Origin: an uncultured bacterium | GTDB taxonomy: Bacteria > CAIJMQ01 | Reading direction: 5' to 3' | DNA length: 22,392 bases | Assembly: GCA_903821905.1 (NCBI GenBank) | Contig: CAIJMQ010000119.1 | Location: 1 to 22,392 of the forward strand | Shown: positions 15,095 to 22,392 of the stretch, piece by piece | Layout: every line of letters starts with the position of its first letter | How positions within the stretch are numbered: the first letter of the stretch is position 1 | Position numbers and translations under genes: made by a program | The notes under the pieces: generated by a model | Databases searched by the model: none | What the model was told of the DNA's origin: nothing | The model's input: the letters and a program-made list of their open reading frames with translations, nothing else

Positions 15095-16201
15095 ATGGTA
15101 AAGAATACAAGGTTTGTGGGGTTGATTTTTTTGTTTCTTTTATTTTCTTTTTTATCTACAGTTTCTGCAGAAATCCGTTTGAAAGACATTAGATACAATT
15201 CCTACCCCGATAAAACGCGAATAGTTGCCGAGATTGATAAAGTATCGCGATATAAAGCAACAAAAACTTCTTCCGAAACAATTGTTTTGAATGTCCCGGG
15301 ACTGCATTCAATTTTGGATCAAAGCTCCTGGCCTATTAATGATGGGTTGGTTAATAATGTATTGTTAAGTTATACCCCAACAAACCAAATTACAATAACT
15401 TTAGAGAAGGGTTCCTGGAGTTATAATGTGTTCTCGTTAAGAAGTCCTCCCCGCATTATTATAGACGTATTTAAAAGTGCTTCGGCGGTAGAAACAGATC
15501 AATCGCCTTCTATTTTTCTGAAAACCGTTGTTATTGACGCAGGCCACGGAGGGAAAGATGCGGGAGCTGTCGGTCCAACCGGGTTAAAAGAAAAGACTGT
15601 TACGCTGGACATGGCGGAAAGAGTGAGGAAATATTTACAAGATAGCGGGGTTCAGGTTGTTCTTACCAGAGACAGTGATGAATTCGTCTCATTGCAAAAA
15701 AGGGTATCTCTTGCCAACAAGTCCGGAGTAGATCTTTTTTTATCCATCCATTGTAATGCGTCTTTTTCTCCCCGAGCGAAAGGTTTTGAAAGTTACTTTC
15801 TTTCTCCGGCATCCGATGACATTGCAAGAGCAGTAGAAGCCGTAGAAAATTCCGTAATCATGTTGGAGCCAAATTCTTCTGACAAAAACACCGAAACGAT
15901 ACTAGCTGATCTAAAATATACTGAATATAGGACAGAAAGCAAAATGCTTGCAAAAACAATACAGTCCCGCCTTGATAAGGCGCTGTCGTCTCCCAATAGG
16001 GGAATTAAATCTGCTCTTTTCTATGTACTCAAAGGACTTGAAGCTCCGGCAGTTCTTGTCGAGATTGGATTTATAAGCAATCCTTCGGAAGAAAGGCTTT
16101 TTGAAAGCGATAACTATAAACAGCTTTTGGCAGAGAATATATCTGAAAGTATTCTGCAGTTTAAGAAAGAATTCGATATTACGGCGGGGTTCACAAAATA
16201 A
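15095..16201 (+). CDS. N-acetylmuramoyl-L-alanine amidase with AMIN domain
   Basis: A secreted cell-wall hydrolase of 368 residues that cleaves the amide bond between MurNAc and the stem peptide. It has an N-terminal signal peptide (about 1-25, ending STVSA), an AMIN targeting domain (about 26-127) and an Amidase_3 zinc domain (about 143-358). Zinc ligands are His151 (VVIDAGHGGKDAG), Glu166 (LKEKTVTL) and His219 (LSIHCNAS); the catalytic Glu323 is in LVEIGFISNP. The AmiA/B/C-type regulatory helix region is present between about 240 and 280 (DDIARAVEAVENSVIML). The ATG at 15095 lies eight bases after tmRNA and lacks a Shine-Dalgarno; an upstream frame into the tmRNA is an artefact. murI follows four bases later. 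Confidence 0.92.
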   Translation: MVKNTRFVGLIFLFLLFSFLSTVSAEIRLKDIRYNSYPDKTRIVAEIDKVSRYKATKTSSETIVLNVPGLHSILDQSSWPINDGLVNNVLLSYTPTNQITITLEKGSWSYNVFSLRSPPRIIIDVFKSASAVETDQSPSIFLKTVVIDAGHGGKDAGAVGPTGLKEKTVTLDMAERVRKYLQDSGVQVVLTRDSDEFVSLQKRVSLANKSGVDLFLSIHCNASFSPRAKGFESYFLSPASDDIARAVEAVENSVIMLEPNSSDKNTETILADLKYTEYRTESKMLAKTIQSRLDKALSSPNRGIKSALFYVLKGLEAPAVLVEIGFISNPSEERLFESDNYKQLLAENISESILQFKKEFDITAGFTK

Positions 16202-16205
16202 AAAT

Positions 16206-17021
16206 ATGGAGAAAAACAGAGCAAACCAACCCATTGGTATGTTTGATTCCGGAGTTGGGGGGCTAACTCTTTTAAAGAGCATCAAAAACCTTTTACCCAA
16301 TGAGAGATTAATATATCTTGGCGATACGGCACGCGTTCCTTATGGGACAAAGTCGCCAAAGGTAATCCGTAAATTTTCCCTGCAAATTGCCGGTTTTCTG
16401 GAAAAATTAGGGATAAAGGCTCTTGTTGTAGCTTGTCATACCGCCTCCTCAACTGCACTTTCTGATTTGAAAGAAAAAATGACAATCCCCGTGATTGGCG
16501 TAATAGAACCTGCCGTGAAAAAAGCAGTAAACATAACAAAAAACAAGAACATTGGTATTATTGGGACAAGGACAACCATTAACAGTGGTAGTTACCAATC
16601 TTTAATACAAAAAATTGACCCGAGGATTTCTATTACTACGGTTGCTGCCCCTATTTTAGTCCCTCTTGTTGAAGAAGGCTGGCTTAACAAAGAAGCCACA
16701 AGAATGATATTAAGAGAATATCTTGCTCCTCTAAAGAAACAGCAGGTAGACACCCTTATCCTTGGTTGTACTCATTATCCTCTCCTCAGGCATCTCTTTA
16801 CTGAGGAGATGGGGCAATCCGTTGCCCTTGTAGACACTTCCACCGAAACCGCCATTTACTTAAAAGAGCTCCTAAAAGAAAAATCTCTACTTAATAATAG
16901 CACCACTTCTCATGATTATAGTTTCTATGTAAGTGATGACCCTGAGAAATTTTCCAAACTAGCCCAGCTTTTTCTGGGAGAAAAACTTGAGACTGTGAAA
17001 TCGGTATCCCTAGAGGAGTAA
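16206..17021 (+). CDS. murI: Glutamate racemase
   Basis: MurI converts L-glutamate to the D-glutamate of peptidoglycan. The two acid/base cysteines are visible: Cys78 in VVACHTASS and Cys188 in LILGCTHYPLL, with partner residues Asp14-Ser15 in IGMFDSGVGGLTLLK and His190. YLGDTARVPYGTKS (about 37-50) and PVIGVIEPAVK are also standard. The usual VACNTAS is VACHTAS here, a variation at a substrate-adjacent Asn. I chose the ATG at 16206 (271 residues, normal length); the frame extends 35 codons further upstream into the amidase gene. It is paired with the amidase in a small peptidoglycan operon just before dnaA. Confidence 0.94.
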   Translation: MEKNRANQPIGMFDSGVGGLTLLKSIKNLLPNERLIYLGDTARVPYGTKSPKVIRKFSLQIAGFLEKLGIKALVVACHTASSTALSDLKEKMTIPVIGVIEPAVKKAVNITKNKNIGIIGTRTTINSGSYQSLIQKIDPRISITTVAAPILVPLVEEGWLNKEATRMILREYLAPLKKQQVDTLILGCTHYPLLRHLFTEEMGQSVALVDTSTETAIYLKELLKEKSLLNNSTTSHDYSFYVSDDPEKFSKLAQLFLGEKLETVKSVSLEE

Positions 17022-17117
17022 AGTTATTCTAAGTGTGTAATTTTTTATCCGCTTACGCCCCAATCTCTTTTCTTTTAAAACGTTATACGTAAAGCACCTA
17101 TTTAAAAATTTTTTCTC

Positions 17118-17146
17118 TTGAAAACATCTTGTCCTTAGGGTAGAAT
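17118..17146 (+). promoter_or_regulatory. dnaA: Putative dnaA promoter
   Basis: TTGAAA (17118-17123) and TAGAAT (17141-17146) are separated by 17 bases, each one base from consensus. The predicted start near 17153 coincides with the first arm of the inverted repeat TTAGACA-N12-TGTCTAA (17153-17178). The leader to dnaA would be about 258 bases. Confidence 0.6.
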
Positions 17147-17241
17147 GGGCGCTTAGACAATAAATAATTCCTGTCTAATGTACTACAGATTCTTCTTGTT
17201 ATGAGCTTATTAATGAGACGCAAAACCCGAAAAGAAACAAT

Positions 17242-17396
17242 TGTGGACAAGTTGTTGGTGTTTTTTGCATTTTTTCGTTTTTTTATCTTTAAAAAAACGA
17301 TAAAACCAGTACGCTGTTGTCCTTTGTGTTTTATAAACAAGCATCCATCGGCACCTCTGAATAAGTTGCCTTTTTTTGTGGATAACCTGTGGATTG
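17242..17396 (-). promoter_or_regulatory. DnaA boxes upstream of dnaA
   Basis: TGTGGATAA at 17377-17385 is a perfect DnaA box on the minus strand (TTATCCACA). TGTGGATTG follows in the same orientation 11 bases later (17388-17396), one helical turn away and directly before the dnaA ribosome site. TGTGGACAA at 17242-17250 is a one-mismatch box. Clustering next to the start codon suggests feedback control of dnaA by DnaA. Confidence 0.8.
17275..17300. repeat. AT-rich hairpin in the dnaA leader
   Basis: TCGTTTTTTTA (17275-17285) is the exact reverse complement of TAAAAAAACGA (17290-17300) around a four-base TCTT loop, giving an 11-base-pair stem. It is too AT-rich to be a typical intrinsic terminator, yet perfect symmetry is unusual. 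It could be a DNA-unwinding or architectural element or an mRNA leader structure. Confidence 0.6.
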
Positions 17397-17410
17397 GAGA
17401 GAATTAGAAA

Positions 17411-18772
17411 ATGAGCACGCCGGAAGAAAATAAAGTTTGGGATAAAGCATTGTCGGTTATAAGAGAGACGATGGATGAGAAGAGTTTTAATATGTGGTTT
17501 AAACCTCTTAAATGTGTGTCGTCCAACAATGAGGTGCTTAATATCGAAGCTCCGTCTCAACTTTTTGCTGATTGGATTAACAAAAACTACAAAGAGGCGA
17601 TTGATAAAGGGTTGTCCTCGGTTACAGATAAAAAAATAAAGGTAGAGTTTTCTTTCAACCAAGAAAACAAGGGAAAACTAAAAATTAAGAAGCAGGGGCC
17701 GTCTCTTTTTGATAATAGGTTTGACAATAGAGGTGATCCCAGCTTCTCGGCTTATTTAAACCCTAATTATACTTTTGATAAGTTTGTAGTTGGTAGTGGT
17801 AATCAGTTTGCACACGCCGCTGCGATGGCTGTAGCCAATTCACCCGGCAAAGCATATAACCCGCTCTTTATTTATGGTGGCGTAGGTCTTGGGAAAACCC
17901 ACCTTATGCAGGCAATAGGGAATGAGCTTGTTGCTAAACACGGCGACCAAAAAATACAATATATCTCCAGCGAAAAATTCACGAACCAGCTGATCGGTGC
18001 AATACAAAACAGGACTACCGAAAAGTTTCGCAAACATTATCGTTCTTCGGGTGTTCTCCTTATTGATGATATCCATTTTATTGCCGGCAAGGAAAGCACT
18101 GAAGCTGAATTCTTCCATACGTTTAACGAACTTTATGATGCACACAAGCAGATAGTAATTTCCAGCGATCGCCCCCCAGAAGAAATACCAACCTTAGAAA
18201 AGAGGATGATTTCGCGTTTCCGCTGGGGCTTAGTTGCAGACATCCAACCGGCCGACTTTGAAACTCGAATGGCTATTTTGCAGAAAAAGATACTGTTTTA
18301 CGGATACAAGATTCCAGACGACGTGCTTTCTTATATCTGTTCCGGCATTACATCAAATATAAGGGAATTAGAGGGCGCCCTAATAAGGGTGGTGGCTTAT
18401 TCTTCTCTTAATGGAAAGACTTTAAACATGAACGTTGTAAAAGAACTTCTTAAAGACTTGATAAAAGGTGGCGATAGCCAAAAACCCATAACAATTGATT
18501 TGATAAAAGAAGAGGTTTGTAATCTTTTTAATGTAAAAGTTTCTGATATGAATTCTAAAAAACGGGATCGAGCCATTGTATATCCCCGCCAAATCGCCAT
18601 GTATTTAGTAAGAGAATTAACAGATTTTTCGCTGCCGGGTATAGGCAACAATTTTGGGGGCAGAGACCATACAACCGTAATACACTCCTGCAACACAATA
18701 AAAACAAGAAGAAAAACAGACAAAAACCTTGACCAAATAATTACTAAAATAATACAAAATATAAAATGTTAA
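17411..18772 (+). CDS. dnaA: Chromosomal replication initiator DnaA
   Basis: DnaA binds DnaA boxes at oriC, melts the origin and recruits the helicase. The 453-residue protein has domain I (about 5-85), a short linker, an AAA+ domain III with Walker A GGVGLGKT (156-163), Walker [13 protein letters not shown] (216-227), and the sensor and arginine-finger regions ([21 protein letters not shown]), then a C-terminal DNA-binding domain with the signature [14 protein letters not shown] (415-428). The core [20 protein letters not shown] (119-138) is canonical. The usual signature loop FPLPGIG is read here as FSLPGIG. GGAGAG lies about 10 bases before the ATG and abuts a DnaA box, suggesting autoregulation. 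Confidence 0.98.
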   Translation: MSTPEENKVWDKALSVIRETMDEKSFNMWFKPLKCVSSNNEVLNIEAPSQLFADWINKNYKEAIDKGLSSVTDKKIKVEFSFNQENKGKLKIKKQGPSLFDNRFDNRGDPSFSAYLNPNYTFDKFVVGSGNQFAHAAAMAVANSPGKAYNPLFIYGGVGLGKTHLMQAIGNELVAKHGDQKIQYISSEKFTNQLIGAIQNRTTEKFRKHYRSSGVLLIDDIHFIAGKESTEAEFFHTFNELYDAHKQIVISSDRPPEEIPTLEKRMISRFRWGLVADIQPADFETRMAILQKKILFYGYKIPDDVLSYICSGITSNIRELEGALIRVVAYSSLNGKTLNMNVVKELLKDLIKGGDSQKPITIDLIKEEVCNLFNVKVSDMNSKKRDRAIVYPRQIAMYLVRELTDFSLPGIGNNFGGRDHTTVIHSCNTIKTRRKTDKNLDQIITKIIQNIKC

Positions 18773-18939
18773 TAGTGTGGAAATATAAAATAGTTGTCCC
18801 CACATTTTTTATAACCTTAAATGTGAAAAGAATAAGAAACTTACAACTTTTTCCACATTATCAACAGGGATTATTATTATTAATACTAGTTATATATAAT
18901 ATAATAGTAACGTAATATAAAGAAATTAAAGGAGAGAAA
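18773..18939. other. Candidate chromosomal origin (oriC), dnaA-dnaN intergenic region
   Basis: This 167-base AT-rich gap contains two abutting DnaA boxes in the same orientation, TTTTCCACA (18849-18857) and TTATCAACA (18858-18866), each one base from TTATCCACA. After a GGGA spacer comes TTATTATTATTA (18871-18882), a run of trinucleotides like the DnaA-trio of the Bacillus basal unwinding system, then an almost pure AT tract to about 18910. A weaker box, TGTGGAAAT, lies at 18776-18784. The order box-box-GC spacer-trios-AT tract matches the described bacterial unwinding module. The dnaN ribosome site (GGAG at 18931) ends the region. Origin activity is inferred from sequence only. Confidence 0.8.
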
Positions 18940-20031
18940 ATGAGAATAAAATTTACCCAAAGCGAATTATTAAAAACTATACAAACAATACAAGGTGTTA
19001 TATCCACAAGAACAACATTACCAATACTCTCTTATTTTCTTTTAACAGTTAAACCAGGGAATATATCTTTTTTTAGTACGGATTTGGAAGTAGGTATTAA
19101 GTGTAATATTTTAGGGGAGATACTAGAAGAAGGAGTAATAGCGCTTCCAGGAAAACGAGTATTAGAGTTAATAAGAGAATTTCCTAAGGGTGAAATTGAA
19201 ATTTCCACAGAAAAAAACATTACAACAATTAAATGTTCCAAAACCCGCGTAAGAATAAACACCCTTCCACCAGACGATTATCCCACTTTCCCTGAAATAG
19301 TGGGGCAAAAAATTAGTATAAAAGGAAGCTTATTAAAATCAATGATTCAGAAGACTCTCTTGGCTGTTTCCAGGGAAGAAAGTAGGTATACCCTGACGGG
19401 GGTGTACTTATTATTAAAAGGCGATAGCATTGAAATGGTTGGCACGGATGGCCGCAGGTTGGCTTTAGTTGAAGAAACCATTGGGGGAGAACCAGTGAAG
19501 CAAAAAAGGGATTGCATACTACCTATGAAAATATGTAATGAGCTTCTGAGGGTAATAACAGACGACGAACTTACCTTAACCTTGGGAGAAAAACAGGCGA
19601 ATTTTATCCAAAAAGATCTTTCTCTTACGTCTCGGCTAATAGAAGGGGAATTCCCAGATTATAATAAAGTTATACCAAAGACCTTTCAACAGAAACTTAT
19701 GATTAATAGACAAGAGTTAATAGGCGCCGTTACAAGAGCTTATGTTTTAACCAAAGAAAAAGGGAGTTCTGTTAAGTTTGATGTGCAAAAAGACTCTATA
19801 ATAGTCAGCTCTAAGGTAGCCGAGGTGGGTGAATCCTCAGAGCAAATACCGATCAAACACGGCGAGAAGGAAATTCAAATAGCATTTGATCCGGAATATA
19901 CAATAGACGTGTTGAAAGTTATAGATAGTGAGGAAGTTTTTCTGGGTTTAAATTCTACCAAAGAAGCAGCTCTCTTCAGGCCCATGGATAATGAAAAATT
20001 TGTTTATGTTTTGATGCCAATGGAGATGTGA
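18940..20031 (+). CDS. dnaN: DNA polymerase III beta subunit (sliding clamp)
   Basis: The beta clamp is a ring-shaped dimer that holds polymerase III on DNA. The 363-residue protein shows the three-domain clamp pattern: MRIKFTQSELLKTIQTIQGVISTRTTLPILSYFLL at the N-terminus in two blocks, INTLPPDDYPTFPEI (about 106-120), YTLTGVYL and MVGTDGRRLALVE (about 164-176), LIEGEFPDYNKVIPK (about 236-250), and the C-terminal YVLMPMEM that lines the partner-binding cleft. Length is normal. AAAGGAGAG precedes the ATG. It follows the origin gap after dnaA and is followed one base later by the DciA-like gene, a classic origin operon. Confidence 0.97.
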   Translation: MRIKFTQSELLKTIQTIQGVISTRTTLPILSYFLLTVKPGNISFFSTDLEVGIKCNILGEILEEGVIALPGKRVLELIREFPKGEIEISTEKNITTIKCSKTRVRINTLPPDDYPTFPEIVGQKISIKGSLLKSMIQKTLLAVSREESRYTLTGVYLLLKGDSIEMVGTDGRRLALVEETIGGEPVKQKRDCILPMKICNELLRVITDDELTLTLGEKQANFIQKDLSLTSRLIEGEFPDYNKVIPKTFQQKLMINRQELIGAVTRAYVLTKEKGSSVKFDVQKDSIIVSSKVAEVGESSEQIPIKHGEKEIQIAFDPEYTIDVLKVIDSEEVFLGLNSTKEAALFRPMDNEKFVYVLMPMEM

Positions 20032-20032
20032 G

Positions 20033-22392
<2,360 letters not shown>

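Larger units (their letters stand above)
17022..17410. promoter_or_regulatory. Non-coding region upstream of dnaA
   Basis: This 389-base gap holds no convincing gene. It contains a putative dnaA promoter (17118-17146), a 7-base inverted repeat after it (17153-17178), an AT-rich hairpin (17275-17300) and DnaA boxes at 17242, 17377 and 17388. Together these indicate a long, structured dnaA leader under autoregulation and possibly part of a bipartite origin. No clear terminator for murI is visible. Confidence 0.75.

Noticed and set aside
16101-16205. Upstream extension of murI by 35 codons
   Set aside because: It overlaps the well-conserved end of the amidase gene in another frame; the MurI family starts close to the IGMFDSGVGG motif.
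17045-17056. TTATCCGCT as another DnaA box
   Set aside because: Lacks the conserved CACA end; two or more mismatches at key positions.
17022-17060. Terminator after murI
   Set aside because: A T-run is present (ttttttatcc) but no stem precedes it.
14979-17137. Shared 12-mer ATCTTGTCCTTA in the tmRNA gene and the dnaA promoter region
   Set aside because: In 22 kb several shared 12-mers are expected by chance, and the two contexts have nothing else in common.
17201-17407. A 68-codon plus-strand frame in the dnaA upstream region
   Set aside because: Its C-terminus (VDNLWI) is simply the translation of the DnaA boxes, the frame is full of homopolymer-derived Phe/Lys, and it covers the hairpin and boxes. 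No ribosome site or family resemblance.

Overview
This is a bacterial chromosomal window of AT-rich DNA (I did not compute overall GC) with dense, short-spaced genes. It holds a minus-strand Fe-S/sulfur operon at the left, a long run of plus-strand housekeeping genes, and a replication-origin region at the right. A signal-peptide lipoprotein, an AMIN/Amidase_3 cell-wall amidase and a GyrB that appears to carry an inserted domain suggest a Gram-negative-type envelope. The three-cysteine Rrf2 regulator, quinolinate synthase, minimal NifS/NifU machinery and an AMMECR1 protein suggest an anaerobic, iron-sulfur-rich organism. Uncultured bacterial phyla such as Omnitrophota or Elusimicrobiota would fit, but this is a low-confidence guess; no rRNA is present to settle it.

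Left block (1-6313, minus strand). Read in the direction of transcription the order is: Rrf2/IscR-like regulator, cysteine synthase, HypE-like AIR-synthase-family protein, cysteine desulfurase, MnmA/ThiI-like PP-loop thiolase, quinolinate synthase NadA, IscU/NifU scaffold, Nfu-type carrier, then the start of a membrane or lipoprotein gene that runs off the window. The set makes cysteine, takes sulfur from it, loads it onto Fe-S scaffolds and probably onto tRNA, and includes one Fe-S client (NadA). A strong promoter with a palindrome over its -10 box suggests autoregulation by the Rrf2 protein. Three compact hairpins lie in two of the intergenic gaps.

Middle block (6481-14207, plus strand). 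A consensus sigma70-type promoter drives gap and pgk, followed by secG, an RraA-family protein, a PPC/DUF296 protein, folK, an M48 metallopeptidase lipoprotein, panC, a four-helix membrane protein of unknown function, an alpha/beta-hydrolase and an AMMECR1 protein. Most junctions overlap or are very short.

Trans-translation and cell wall (14224-17021). smpB is followed at 17 bases by the tmRNA gene ssrA, whose predicted tag is (A)GKHINAEETTVALAA. Eight bases after ssrA comes an N-acetylmuramoyl-L-alanine amidase, then glutamate racemase.

Origin region (17022-22392). A 389-base non-coding stretch with a promoter, several DnaA boxes and two inverted repeats precedes dnaA. The dnaA-dnaN gap has two abutting DnaA boxes, a short G-rich spacer, TTA trinucleotide repeats and a strongly AT-rich tract, which looks like a complete chromosomal unwinding module. 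dnaN, a DciA-like (DUF721) protein and gyrB (cut by the window end) follow with almost no spacing.

I did not find an obvious new defence or mobile system. The most noteworthy signals are the origin architecture, the ssrA-amidase junction, a possibly leaderless smpB, the composition of the Fe-S operon and its intergenic hairpins.
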